NCBI GenBank assembly: GCA_017309275.1
Contig: JAFKLT010000037.1
Coordinates: 1-64,000 of the forward strand
DNA length: 64,000 nt
Direction of reading: 5' to 3'
Source: Sphingomonadales bacterium
Lineage (GTDB): Bacteria > Pseudomonadota > Alphaproteobacteria > Sphingomonadales > Sphingomonadaceae
The notes beneath the pieces are model-generated. The model saw only the letters and a list, made by a program, of their open reading frames with translations. It was not told the DNA's origin and did not search any database. A program made the position numbers and the translations under genes. Within the stretch, counting starts at the first letter, position 1. Each line of letters opens with the position of its first letter. This document shows positions 16,974-25,828 of the stretch, in pieces.

Positions 16974-17447
16974 ATGCCCGCTTTCGCCGCGGGACGCGCG
17001 CCGAAGGGCGAACGCGGTTTTACTCTCGTCGAACTCATGGTCGTGCTCGCCATCATGGCGCTCGCGGCGACCGTCGTCGTGCTGACCATTCCGGGTGAAG
17101 AACGCAACGTGCGGAGCGAAGCCGACCGGCTTGCCGCGCGTCTTGCCGCCGCGCGCGACGTCGCGGTGATCGAGGGGCGCAGCGTCTCGGTCAATTTCGC
17201 GCCATCGGGCTATGGCTTCGAGCGGCGCGTCGAGGGGGTGTGGCAACCGCTGCCGGGCCGCGCTTTCGAACAGCGCAACTGGCCCGCCGACATCCGATTC
17301 ACCGCCGGCGACGGCCAAGCGACCGCGCGCATCCTGTTCGACCGCGTCGGGACAAGCCCGAACCCGCAGTCCGTCGCGCTGTCGGGCGGTGACGCGCGCG
17401 AGATCGTACGCATCTCGGCGACTGGGGAGGTCAGCCGTGGCGAGTGA
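16974..17447 (+). CDS. gspH: Minor pseudopilin GspH
   Basis: 157-residue minor pseudopilin with prepilin site ERG-FTLVELMVVLAIM after a 15-residue leader and Glu at +5, followed by a GspH-type beta-rich domain (RSVSVNFAPSGYGFERRV). The ATG at 16974 comes one base after the gspG stop. Part of the pseudopilus tip or shaft. The stop lies in the gspI start region, with an 11-bp overlap. Confidence 0.85.
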   Translation: MPAFAAGRAPKGERGFTLVELMVVLAIMALAATVVVLTIPGEERNVRSEADRLAARLAAARDVAVIEGRSVSVNFAPSGYGFERRVEGVWQPLPGRAFEQRNWPADIRFTAGDGQATARILFDRVGTSPNPQSVALSGGDAREIVRISATGEVSRGE

Positions 17448-17799
17448 CCAGCGCGGCTTTACCCTGCTCGAAATGCTGGTCGCGCTCAGCATCATCAGCA
17501 TTGCGGCGCTCACGCTGGTGCGGCTCGACGCCTATGCGGTGCGGACCGCGGGCGACCTCGACGAAAGCACCATGGCGGGGATCGTCGCGCAGAACCGCGC
17601 CGTCGAAATCTGGACCGATCCGTCGCCGCCGACGATCGGCAACAGCGCGGGCGACGTCGCCAACGCCGGACGCAACTGGCGCATCGAACAGCGCGTGTCG
17701 AAGACCGCGGACGACAGTCTGCTGCGCATCGACCTGATCGTTCGCCCCGAAAGCGGCAATGGGCAGGCGGCGCTGACGATCATCAGGCCGTCGCGATGA
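17437..17799 (+). CDS. gspI: Minor pseudopilin GspI
   Basis: 120-residue tip pseudopilin. Prepilin site QRG-FTLLEMLVALSI after a 7-residue leader, Glu at +5, and the QNRAVEIW segment typical of GspI. GTG start at 17437 with GGGGAGG just upstream; the overlap with gspH indicates coupling. Overlaps gspJ (ATGA). Confidence 0.88.
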   Translation: MASDQRGFTLLEMLVALSIISIAALTLVRLDAYAVRTAGDLDESTMAGIVAQNRAVEIWTDPSPPTIGNSAGDVANAGRNWRIEQRVSKTADDSLLRIDLIVRPESGNGQAALTIIRPSR

Positions 17800-18410
17800 G
17801 GGATGAGCGCGGCTTCACCTTGGTCGAGATGCTTGTCGCGCTGTCGATCTTTGCCGTGATCGCGGCGATGGGCGTCGGCCTGCTTCGCTCCAGCGTCGAT
17901 ACGCAGGATGCCGTGCAACAGCGGCTGAAGGGAATGAGCGGGATCAACCGCCTGCGTGCGGTGATGGCGAACGACCTCGCGCAGGCGGTCCAGCGGTCGA
18001 CGCGCGGACAGGCGGGGGAAGCGGTGCCAGCCTTCATCGGCTCCTCGACCGGCTTTGCCTTCGTCCATGCGGGTGCGGCGGCGCTCGACGGCAGTCCGCG
18101 TCCGGGCGTCGAGCGCGTCGGCTATGCCCTGACCGGCGGCGAGTGGCGACGGGCGACGCAGCCGATGCTCGACGGGACGGCGCTTTCCGACGGCGACCGG
18201 CTGATCGGCGATGTGACCGGTGCGGCGGTGCGCTATCGCGACGATCGCGGCAATTGGGCCGAAAGCTGGACCAGCGATCCAGGCGACCGCCTTCCGCGCG
18301 CGGTCGAGGTGCGGCTGACGCGCAGCGGCCGCGCGCCGTTGACGATGCTCTTTCTGACCGGGCCGACGCCTCCGCCGCCGCCCGCGCCGCCGGGGGCGCC
18401 CCCGGCATGA
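17796..18410 (+). CDS. gspJ: Minor pseudopilin GspJ
   Basis: 204-residue minor pseudopilin with prepilin site ERG-FTLVEMLVALSIF after a 6-residue leader and Glu at +5. The GspJ-like domain includes RLRAVMANDLAQAVQR. The tail is Pro-rich. ATGA overlaps on both sides with gspI and gspK. Forms the tip complex with GspI and GspK. Confidence 0.88.
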   Translation: MRDERGFTLVEMLVALSIFAVIAAMGVGLLRSSVDTQDAVQQRLKGMSGINRLRAVMANDLAQAVQRSTRGQAGEAVPAFIGSSTGFAFVHAGAAALDGSPRPGVERVGYALTGGEWRRATQPMLDGTALSDGDRLIGDVTGAAVRYRDDRGNWAESWTSDPGDRLPRAVEVRLTRSGRAPLTMLFLTGPTPPPPPAPPGAPPA

Positions 18411-19414
18411 TGAAACGCCCCGAGGATGAACGCGGTGCGGCGCTGCTCAGCGTGCTGCTGCTTGTCGCGGTCATGGCGGTGATCGCCGCGACCGCGCTCG
18501 ACCGGCTGACGCTCGCGACGCGCATCGCGGGTAGCGCGGCGACGGTCGACCAGGGACGCGCCTATACCTTCGCCGCCGAACAGATCGCGCTGCGGCGGGT
18601 GAACAGCCTGATGTCGCGCGATGCGACGCGCCTGACGCTCGACGGCGGGTGGCTTGGGCGCGATTTCACCCTGCCGCTGCCCGGAGGACAAGGACGAGCG
18701 CGGCTGACCGACGCCAATAACTGCTTCAACCTCAACAGCCTGGGTGCCGAAACCGCGCCGGGCAAGATCAGCCAGCGTGCGGGTGCGATGGCGCAATTCG
18801 TCGCGCTGATGACGCTGACCGGCATTGCCGACAATCAGGCGCAACAGATCGCGGGCGCCGCCGCCGATTGGATCGACAGTGATAGCAATGACGGTCCACT
18901 CGGTGCCGAGGACAATGTGTATCGCGGGATGCAGACCAGTTATCTCGCGGCGAATCGCAAGATGGTCGACGTCAGCGAACTTCGCGCGGTGCGTGGGGTG
19001 ACGCCAAAGATATATGCGCAGCTCAAGCCCTGGATTTGCGTGCTTCCGGTCGCCGAGCCGGTCAAGCTCAACGTCAACACGCTGACCCCCGAACAGGCAC
19101 CACTGATTGCGATGCTGATTCCAGGGCAAATCACTATCGCCGACGCGCGGGCGGCGCTGGCGGCACGGCCTGCGGGCGGCTATGGCAGCAGCATGCGATT
19201 CTGGGAGGCGCGGGCGTTCGAAGGGCTCGATCCGCCGCAGGACATCGCCGAACAGGCCGGCGTGACCAGCCGCTGGCTCGCGCTGACGACGAATGTGACG
19301 ATGGGGGACGGGGTTTTGACGGCTAGATCGCTCATCGACGCGAACGGCGGCGCAGCCGGTGCCGGCCAAGCCGCGCCGATGATCGTCCGCCGCGATTGGG
19401 GCGACAGCGACTGA
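18407..19414 (+). CDS. gspK: Minor pseudopilin GspK
   Basis: 335 residues. Prepilin-type leader MMKRPEDERG then AALLSVLLLVAVMAV; the +5 Glu is absent, as is normal for GspK at the pseudopilus tip. The family features NCFNLNSL, DWIDSDSN and KLNVNTLTPEQ (SAM-like alpha domain) are clear. Start ATG 18407 overlaps the gspJ stop. A larger upstream reading frame in another frame of gspJ is ignored. Confidence 0.9.
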   Translation: MMKRPEDERGAALLSVLLLVAVMAVIAATALDRLTLATRIAGSAATVDQGRAYTFAAEQIALRRVNSLMSRDATRLTLDGGWLGRDFTLPLPGGQGRARLTDANNCFNLNSLGAETAPGKISQRAGAMAQFVALMTLTGIADNQAQQIAGAAADWIDSDSNDGPLGAEDNVYRGMQTSYLAANRKMVDVSELRAVRGVTPKIYAQLKPWICVLPVAEPVKLNVNTLTPEQAPLIAMLIPGQITIADARAALAARPAGGYGSSMRFWEARAFEGLDPPQDIAEQAGVTSRWLALTTNVTMGDGVLTARSLIDANGGAAGAGQAAPMIVRRDWGDSD

Positions 19415-19415
19415 C

Positions 19416-20540
19416 ATGGCGCGAACACTGCTTGTCTGGCTGCCCTCGCTGGCCGCGCTCGCGAATGAAGACGCGGACCATCGTCCGCCGTGGCTGCTCG
19501 TCGACGATGGCGTGATCGTCGACTCCGGCCAGGACGACATCTGGGACGAGGCATGGGAAAATCCCCCCCTGGCTCTGGCCCCTGCCACCGATGTTCCGGT
19601 GCGCTGGCATCACTATCCCGACGCTGCACCGGCGCAGGCCGCCGCTGCGGCGCGGCTCGATGCGTTGCGCGACAGCTTGGGCGATGCCGCGGCGTTGCAT
19701 ATCGTCGCGGGGCAACCGGCCGAGGCTGGGCAATCGGTTCCGGTCGCGGTAACGACGCACGCCGCCATGGAGGCCTGGACCGGCTGGCTTAAAATGCGCG
19801 GATTGAGCGCGGCGGCGATTATCCCGTCGGCTGCGACGGTGCCGCCGCCCGAACCCGAGGCGCTGTGGCTGGCGGAGGTCGGCGGCGAAGCCATCGTTCG
19901 CACGGCGGACCGCGCATTCTTGTCGGATCCCGACCTCAACCCGCTGATCGCCGGCGATCGGACGATCGCGCCGCTCGACGCGGAACGGATGCGCCAGTCT
20001 CTGCTGCTGTCGCTGGTGGCGCCGCCGCTCGATCTTTTGAGCGGCGCGTGGAAGCCGAAGCGTAGCTGGTCGATCGATGCGGGGTTGGTCACGCTCGCCA
20101 AGCGCCTGCTGATCGCGCTCGTCATCGTGAGCGTGATGATCCCGGTCATTTACGCGGTGCGCCTGATCGCCGATACGAACCGCGCCGACGAAACGTCTGT
20201 AGCCATTGCGAAAAGGGCCGGCATCACGGCCGCCGATGCGGAAGCGGCGGAAACAGAACTCGACCGGCGGCTCGCGACGGCCGGGGGCGGTCCGCTTGCC
20301 TTTTCGGTGCCGGCTTCGGCCTTGTACGACGCGATGCGCGACACGCCCGGCGTGTCGCTGAAGTCGTTGTCGCACCGCGTCGACGGAACGTTGAGCACGA
20401 CCCTGGCGGCGCCGCGCATCGACGATGTCAACAAGGTGTTGCTCGCGCTCCAGGCGCGGGGCTATCGCATCACGGCGCAGCCGATGGCCGGAACCGACGG
20501 GCAGCAGATGGCCAATGTGACGATCCGGGCGGTGCCATGA
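19416..20540 (+). CDS. gspL: Type II secretion protein GspL
   Basis: 374-residue inner-membrane protein: an N-terminal cytosolic actin-like domain (RTLLVWLPS...WLLVDDG) that recruits GspE, one membrane helix (about 231-250, RLLIALVIVSVMIPVIY) and a periplasmic ferredoxin-like domain that pairs with GspM. Sequence conservation is low, as usual; position between gspK and gspM supports the call. ATGA overlap with gspM. Confidence 0.85.
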   Translation: MARTLLVWLPSLAALANEDADHRPPWLLVDDGVIVDSGQDDIWDEAWENPPLALAPATDVPVRWHHYPDAAPAQAAAAARLDALRDSLGDAAALHIVAGQPAEAGQSVPVAVTTHAAMEAWTGWLKMRGLSAAAIIPSAATVPPPEPEALWLAEVGGEAIVRTADRAFLSDPDLNPLIAGDRTIAPLDAERMRQSLLLSLVAPPLDLLSGAWKPKRSWSIDAGLVTLAKRLLIALVIVSVMIPVIYAVRLIADTNRADETSVAIAKRAGITAADAEAAETELDRRLATAGGGPLAFSVPASALYDAMRDTPGVSLKSLSHRVDGTLSTTLAAPRIDDVNKVLLALQARGYRITAQPMAGTDGQQMANVTIRAVP

Positions 20541-21019
20541 TGGATGCGGTGAAGAATTGGTGGGGCGGGCTGTCGATGCGCGAGCGCTGGCTCGTAGGTG
20601 TGGCGGGCGCTTTGGCGGTGGCCGTGCTCGGATGGGCGCTCGGACGGCCCACGGTGGCGGCATTTCTGGACCTTGAGAGCCGGCACCGCGCTGCCGTCGA
20701 ACGCGAGGGGCGGGTTGCGGCAAAGGCGCAGCTTCTGAGTCAGCGTCCGGCGAAGGCGGTTGCGGCGGCGGTCGATGCCGTCGCGATGGACCAGTATCTG
20801 GCGCAGTCGGCGGGCGAGATCGGCCTGACGCTCGATCGCAACGAACCGCGCGGCGACCGACAGGCGACGATCGCCATCGCGAAAGCCAAGGCCCCGACGC
20901 TGACCGATTGGCTGGCTTCGCTCGAAGCGCGAGGTTTCGTCGTCGACCAGCTTACCATCACGCCGGCCGCCGATGGAACCGTCGGCATGACGGCCGAACT
21001 TCGGAAGGGTGGGCAATGA
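20537..21019 (+). CDS. gspM: Type II secretion protein GspM
   Basis: 160-residue bitopic protein with a membrane helix near residues 16-36 (RWLVGVAGALAVAVLGWALG) and a small periplasmic domain. It forms the platform with GspL, GspC and GspF. Identified by size, topology and position between gspL and gspN; overlaps both neighbours. Confidence 0.82.
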   Translation: MMDAVKNWWGGLSMRERWLVGVAGALAVAVLGWALGRPTVAAFLDLESRHRAAVEREGRVAAKAQLLSQRPAKAVAAAVDAVAMDQYLAQSAGEIGLTLDRNEPRGDRQATIAIAKAKAPTLTDWLASLEARGFVVDQLTITPAADGTVGMTAELRKGGQ

Positions 21020-21732
21020 GCGGCCGTCGGCGCTGGATCATCGGGGTCGCCGCACTCGCTTTGGCGCTGATTGTGGCGACTTTTCCCATGCGGCTCGCGC
21101 TTTCGCTTTCGGGTGCGGCCGATGCGGGCGTCTCGGCGCGCGAGGTTCGGGGATCGGTTTGGTCGGGGGCCTTGGTCGACGCGCGTCTCGGGGCATTGCC
21201 GCTCGGCACGGTGCGCGCGAGCCTGTCGCCGATCGCGCTGCTTGGCGGCAACACCGAACTGACGTTCGAGCGCGCCGACGAGCGGCTCGGGGCGTTGGCG
21301 GGCAGGCTGCAAGGCAGCAACCCGCGGGGCATTTCGGACGTCAACGGAACGACCTCGCTATCGGGTGGCCTCGGGCTGATCCCCGCCGACACGATCCGCT
21401 TCGAGGGCGCAACGGTGCGGTTCGGGGGCGATGGAAAATGCGTCGAGGCGGCGGGACGTCTTCAGCTTTCGGTCGCGGCGCCGATTGCGGGACTGGATCT
21501 GTCGCAGGGGCTTTCGGGGCCGCTTAGCTGCGCCAACGGCCGCGCGCAGGCCGCGCTGGCAAGCCAGTCGGGGATGGAGCGGCTGACGCTCGCATTCGAC
21601 GGGCAGGGCAATTATCGCGCGCAGTTCGCGATCAATGTCGATCGCGATCCGGCGATGGCGGCGGCGCTCGCGGTGCTTGGATTCAAGGCCGGGTCGAACG
21701 GGTTCGTGCTGGCGACCTCGGGCCGCTTCTGA
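21016..21732 (+). CDS. gspN: Type II secretion protein GspN
   Basis: 238 residues: an N-terminal membrane helix (RRWIIGVAALALALIVATF) and a periplasmic beta-rich domain (REVRGSVWSGAL, LPLGTVRASL) typical of GspN. This component is present in only some T2SS and its exact role is unsettled. Start ATG 21016 overlaps the gspM stop. Confidence 0.82.
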   Translation: MSGRRRWIIGVAALALALIVATFPMRLALSLSGAADAGVSAREVRGSVWSGALVDARLGALPLGTVRASLSPIALLGGNTELTFERADERLGALAGRLQGSNPRGISDVNGTTSLSGGLGLIPADTIRFEGATVRFGGDGKCVEAAGRLQLSVAAPIAGLDLSQGLSGPLSCANGRAQAALASQSGMERLTLAFDGQGNYRAQFAINVDRDPAMAAALAVLGFKAGSNGFVLATSGRF

Positions 21733-21733
21733 C

Positions 21734-22504
21734 GTGGCCGCCATCGACGCCTTGCCGATCGGCGCGGGCGTTTTCCTCGCGGTGGTCGTCGGCCTGGTCG
21801 CCGGCAGCTTCATCGCGACGTTGGTCCTTCGCTGGCCGGCAGGGCGTTCGGTGCTGGGGCGATCACAATGCGATGGTTGCGGGCGTACACTTGGTCCGCT
21901 CGATCTGGTTCCGCTGGTTTCCGCGCTCCTGTCGCGGGGCCGATGTCGCATATGCGATCAGCCGATCGATAGCTTCCATTGGCGGGTAGAGCTCGGTTCC
22001 GCATTGATCGGTGCTACCGCGCTCGTATCGATGCCCGGCGTTCAGGGCTGGCTTTGGGCGTTGTTCGGTTGGCTGCTGCTGCCGCTAGCGCTTCTCGACG
22101 TGCGGCATTTCTGGTTGCCCGATCGCCTGAATGCCATGCTTGCGATTACAGGCCTGATCGTCGCGGGACCGATGCTGGACACGAGGTTGATCGACCGATG
22201 GGTCGGCGCCGTCATCTGCGGGCTGACGCTTGCCGCGATTGCGGCCTTGTATCGCAAGATAAGGTTGCGGGACGGGATGGGCGGCGGCGACCCGAAGCTG
22301 GTCGCGGCGATCGGCGCCTGGATCGGATGGCAGGCGCTGCCGCTGATGCTGCTCCTTGCAAGCCTTGGCGGAATCGTCTGGGCGTTTATCGGCCAACGAA
22401 AAGGGGACCAGACGCTCGGCGAGCGGCGGGTCCCCTTCGGTTTCTTTGCCTGCATCGCGGCATGGGCCGCGGTGCCTTTATGGCTGCTTATCAGTTCCCG
22501 ATAA
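21734..22504 (+). CDS. gspO: Prepilin peptidase GspO (A24 family)
   Basis: 256-residue polytopic aspartyl protease that cleaves and N-methylates pseudopilins GspG-K. Two zinc-binding cysteine pairs (C46/C49 and C71/C74) precede the catalytic aspartates D122 (LALLDVRHFWLPD) and D186 (GMGGGDPKL). The GTG start lies one base after the gspN stop. Last gene of the T2SS operon; its 3' end overlaps the convergent pal gene by 14 bp. Confidence 0.93.
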   Translation: MAAIDALPIGAGVFLAVVVGLVAGSFIATLVLRWPAGRSVLGRSQCDGCGRTLGPLDLVPLVSALLSRGRCRICDQPIDSFHWRVELGSALIGATALVSMPGVQGWLWALFGWLLLPLALLDVRHFWLPDRLNAMLAITGLIVAGPMLDTRLIDRWVGAVICGLTLAAIAALYRKIRLRDGMGGGDPKLVAAIGAWIGWQALPLMLLLASLGGIVWAFIGQRKGDQTLGERRVPFGFFACIAAWAAVPLWLLISSR

Positions 22505-23000
22505 CGACGGTCACCGCGCGGCGGTTCTGCGCCCAGGCTTCCTCGTTCGAACCGAGCGCCGCGGGCCGTTCCTTGCCGTAGCTGATTACCTGAATCCGGT
22601 TCGGATCGACGCCGATCGAAGCGAGATAGTTCTTCGCGGCGTTCGCACGACGCTCGCCGAGCGCAATGTTGTAGTCACGCGTACCGCGCTCGTCGGCGTG
22701 GCCTTCAAGCGTGACGCGCACCGCCGGATAGCGGGCAAGCCATTGAGCCTGGCTCTGCAGCGTCGCCTGATCCTGCGCATCGACATTATATTGGTCGAGA
22801 TCGAAGAAAATCCGGTCCGACGAAACATTGGCGATAAAGTCTTGCTGCGATCCGGGGACCACGCCGCCGGTATTCGAACCAGTATCGGTGCCCGTTCCCT
22901 CGGGTGCCGGCGGAAGCGTATCGGGAGCTTTTTTTGCACAAGCCCCAACAGTCAGCATGGTGATCGCCGCGATCATCGCGGTTGTTTTACGTATCGTCAT
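22491..23000 (-). CDS. pal: Peptidoglycan-associated lipoprotein Pal
   Basis: 169-residue outer-membrane lipoprotein of the Tol-Pal system, needed for envelope constriction at division. Lipobox TVGAC puts the lipidated Cys at position 21. The OmpA-like domain contains IFFDLDQYNVD, TLEGHADERGTRDYN, LGERRANAAKNYL and SYGKERP. Last gene of the tolQRAB-pal cluster, 93 bp after tolB. Its stop codon lies inside the 3' end of gspO. Confidence 0.97.
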   Translation of the reverse strand: MTIRKTTAMIAAITMLTVGACAKKAPDTLPPAPEGTGTDTGSNTGGVVPGSQQDFIANVSSDRIFFDLDQYNVDAQDQATLQSQAQWLARYPAVRVTLEGHADERGTRDYNIALGERRANAAKNYLASIGVDPNRIQVISYGKERPAALGSNEEAWAQNRRAVTVVIGN

Positions 23001-23093
23001 GATTTCTGTCCTCTTGTTGTTGCGATTTCAGTCGTGAGCGTAGGGGATGAACATAAGTTGAACCCCGCCGATTTCCTTTGGTTCCGCCCGTGA

Positions 23094-24467
23094 TCAGGGC
23101 AGGATCGGGCCCCAGCTCGGGTCCGATCCGTCCTGCGGTGTCGGCAGACGGCGCAGGTTCACGCCCGTCAGGTCGACCTGCCACAGCTGCGACTTGCCAT
23201 CCTTGCCCGGCGAGGTGCGGAAGAACTGGATGACGCGGCCATTCGGCGACCAGGTCGGCGCTTCGTCCTGCCAGCTATTGGTGAGCAGGCGCGCGCCGCC
23301 GCCCGATGGCGTCATCACGCCGATACGGAACTCGCCGCCGCCCATTTTAGTGAAGGCGATCAGGTCGCCGCGCGGCGACCATTCGGGGGTGGCGAAGCGT
23401 CCGCCGCCAAAGCTGATCCGCTGCTGGTTCGATCCGTCGATGTTCATCGTGTAGATTTGCTGGCTGCCCGAGCGGTCGCTTTCGAACACGATCTTCTTGC
23501 CGTCGGGCGAGAAGCTGCCGCCGACATCGATGCCCGGCGTGCTCGTCAGTCGTACAGGCGTGCCGCCCTCCGTCGAGATGCGATAGATGTCGGTGTTGCC
23601 GCCAACCGCCATCGAATAGAGGATCTGCCGTCCGTCGGGCGACCAGCGCGGCGCGAAGGTGGCATTGGGACTTTCGGTGACCAGCTTTTGCGAACCGGTC
23701 GTCACGTCATAGATGAAGACGCGAACGCGGTTGTTCAAATAGCTGACGTAGACGATCCTTTTGTAATCGGGCGAAAAGCGGGGGCTGATCGCGAGCGCCT
23801 GACCATTGGTGATGAAGCGGTGGTTTCCGCCATCGCTGTCCATGATTGCCAGCCGCTTGATACGGTTCCCCTTCGGGCCGCTCTCCGCGATGTAGGCGAC
23901 GCGGCTGTCGAAGAAGGGCGATTCCCCCGACAGGCGTGAATAGATGGCGTCGGCGCATTTATGCGCGGCGCGGCGCCAGTCGCCCGGCTGGATTTCGAAG
24001 CCCTGACGCACCAGCTCGGTGCCGAGCGCGGTGTCGTAGAGATAGCAGCCGACGACGAGCCCGCCGGTGCTGTTCGCCTGCACGAAGCCGTGGACGACAT
24101 TGTCAGCGTTCTTCGCCTGCCAGTCCGCGAACAGCGGCGCGCGCACCTCTGCCATCGTGATGGCGCGAACGCTGCCCGGGCCGAGCGGGGCGTAAAGGCC
24201 GCTGCGCTCGAGGTCGGCGGCGATGACTTCGGCGATCTGGCGACCCAGGCTGTCGGTACGGAGGCCCGCGACATTGGTTACTGCGGGAGTTGCCAGTGCC
24301 GGAACGGCGATGACGGTGCGCTCGGTCGAAACCTCGGCAACGACTTCGGCGGTGCGCGGGCCTTCACCCGTCGTGGCGGGCGGCGTCTGCGCGCTGACGG
24401 AGACCGTCGAGAGCGCGCCAAGTGCCGAAGCGAGCAAGGCGAGCCGGAGAGGCAGCGAGGGTTTCAT
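23094..24467 (-). CDS. tolB: Tol-Pal system beta-propeller protein TolB
   Basis: Periplasmic protein that shuttles between Pal and the TolQRA motor. About 457 residues: signal peptide (MKPSLPLRLALLASALGALS), an N-terminal TolB domain, then five PD40 propeller blades (SPDYKRIVY, SPDGRQILY, SPDGKKIVFESD, SPRGDLIAF, SPNGRVIQF). I place the start at ATG 24467, which shares its A with the tolA stop (TGATG) and has AGGA upstream; an earlier in-frame ATG would spoil the signal peptide. Confidence 0.96.
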   Translation of the reverse strand: MKPSLPLRLALLASALGALSTVSVSAQTPPATTGEGPRTAEVVAEVSTERTVIAVPALATPAVTNVAGLRTDSLGRQIAEVIAADLERSGLYAPLGPGSVRAITMAEVRAPLFADWQAKNADNVVHGFVQANSTGGLVVGCYLYDTALGTELVRQGFEIQPGDWRRAAHKCADAIYSRLSGESPFFDSRVAYIAESGPKGNRIKRLAIMDSDGGNHRFITNGQALAISPRFSPDYKRIVYVSYLNNRVRVFIYDVTTGSQKLVTESPNATFAPRWSPDGRQILYSMAVGGNTDIYRISTEGGTPVRLTSTPGIDVGGSFSPDGKKIVFESDRSGSQQIYTMNIDGSNQQRISFGGGRFATPEWSPRGDLIAFTKMGGGEFRIGVMTPSGGGARLLTNSWQDEAPTWSPNGRVIQFFRTSPGKDGKSQLWQVDLTGVNLRRLPTPQDGSDPSWGPILP

Positions 24468-25312
24468 CACATTCCTTTCGCTCGGAAGGTCACATCCCAG
24501 ACCTTCCATTGATCATAATATTCATCGGGCAAATCGAAGGGCGCCGCCTGGCGGATGGAGCGTTCCGCGCGTTCGACGAACAGTTTCTGCTGCGGCGCGT
24601 TACTCTCGGTCTTGCCCGACAATTCGCCGACCTGATCGACGCTCGTTACGCGGCCTTCACGACTGAGCTGGATGCGCAGGACGACGCGCAACTGGTCGAT
24701 ATCGACACCCGAGGGAACGTTGCGTCGCCAATAGGGCAGGATCTTCCCGTCGATCGCCACGTCGATCGAGCGCTTGACCTCCGCGGCGGACACGGCGGCG
24801 GGCGCTCCCCTTGTCTGCGTCGATTTCGTGGGCGCCCTACTCAGACCATCGACGATCCCGTCGAGGCGCCCGGTGGGGCGCGTCGGGGTCGTCTTCGTCG
24901 GGGTGGTCGCCTTCGGCGTCGCCTTGGGCACCGCCTTTTGAGCGGCGGGAGGGCTCGCCTTCGGCGTCACGACCGGACGCGCCACCTGTTTCGGTGCTGG
25001 TGCCGGGGTCGGGCGCACGACGGGTTCGGGCCGCGGCGGCGTCGGAACAGGTTCGGGCGCGGCGATATCCTCCGAATATTCGTCGCCCAGTCGGGCCGCC
25101 GGCGGCGTCTCCGTAATGACCGGCGCGCTCGATTGCGGCGCGGTCTCGGCGACCAGGTCGACCTCCATCGGCGGATTGTCGAAACGGCGGTCGCCGGCGG
25201 TCCATTGCACCGAAAGCAGGCCGATCACCAGAATGTGCAGCACCACCGCGATGGCGATGCCGGCATTCTGGTTTGCCGTTGGTGTCCTTTCTGATGCGAT
25301 GTTCGCAACCAT
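24467..25312 (-). CDS. tolA: Cell envelope protein TolA
   Basis: 281 residues: an N-terminal membrane helix (GIAIAVVLHILVIGLLSV), a long Pro/Ala/Lys/Thr-rich extended region (about 75-170) and a C-terminal TonB/TolA domain (KRSIDVAIDGKILPYWRRN...VVLRIQLSREGRVTSV). The middle is Pro-rich instead of a long helical coil, as in many alphaproteobacteria. It transmits proton-motive force from TolQR to TolB-Pal. Confidence 0.92.
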   Translation of the reverse strand: MVANIASERTPTANQNAGIAIAVVLHILVIGLLSVQWTAGDRRFDNPPMEVDLVAETAPQSSAPVITETPPAARLGDEYSEDIAAPEPVPTPPRPEPVVRPTPAPAPKQVARPVVTPKASPPAAQKAVPKATPKATTPTKTTPTRPTGRLDGIVDGLSRAPTKSTQTRGAPAAVSAAEVKRSIDVAIDGKILPYWRRNVPSGVDIDQLRVVLRIQLSREGRVTSVDQVGELSGKTESNAPQQKLFVERAERSIRQAAPFDLPDEYYDQWKVWDVTFRAKGM

Positions 25313-25321
25313 TGCCTATGC

Positions 25322-25828
25322 CTATTGACCGGTATCTGAACCGTCGGTGACCGCTGTTCGGGCCGGGGCCTTGCCGTCGGCGCCGGTCGTTACCAGCGCG
25401 ATGCGCGTCAGGCCCGCGCGATTGAGCTCTCCCATCACCGACATCACGCGTCCGTAATCAAGGCCTCGGTCGGCGCGCAGCATGATCTGGCGCGGCCGGT
25501 CCTGACCCTCGTTCTCGCGCGCGATCACATCCAGGCGCGCGGCCAATTCCGCCTCCGGGACGACCTGATCGCCGAGATAGATGGTGTCGTCAGCGTTGAT
25601 CGACAGCTGGACCGGCTCCTGCTCCTCCGTCTCGACCGGCTTCGCCCGGCTTTCGGGCAGGTCGATCGGCACGGCGGAGGCGAGCAGCGGTGCGGTGATC
25701 ATGAAGATGATCAGCAACACGAGCATCACGTCGACAAGCGGCGTGACGTTGATTTCGGACACTGGCGCGCGGCGTGCGCCGCGGCCACGCCGCCGGCTGG
25801 TGCCGCCGGAGGGACCGGACATCGCCAT
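25322..25828 (-). CDS. tolR: TolR/ExbD-family protein
   Basis: 168 residues with a basic N-terminus, the INVTPLVDVMLVLLIIFMI membrane segment carrying the essential Asp, and a periplasmic ExbD/TolR domain (QIMLRADRGLDYGRVMSVM). Subunit of the TolQR proton channel. The start overlaps the tolQ stop (TGATG). The Arg-rich N-terminal stretch (RRRGRGARR) is typical of alphaproteobacterial TolR. Confidence 0.94.
   Translation of the reverse strand: MAMSGPSGGTSRRRGRGARRAPVSEINVTPLVDVMLVLLIIFMITAPLLASAVPIDLPESRAKPVETEEQEPVQLSINADDTIYLGDQVVPEAELAARLDVIARENEGQDRPRQIMLRADRGLDYGRVMSVMGELNRAGLTRIALVTTGADGKAPARTAVTDGSDTGQ

Noticed and set aside
22491-22504. 14-bp convergent overlap of gspO and pal considered as an assembly artefact
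   Set aside because: Both C-termini match their families in length and sequence, so the overlap is probably real and simply compact.
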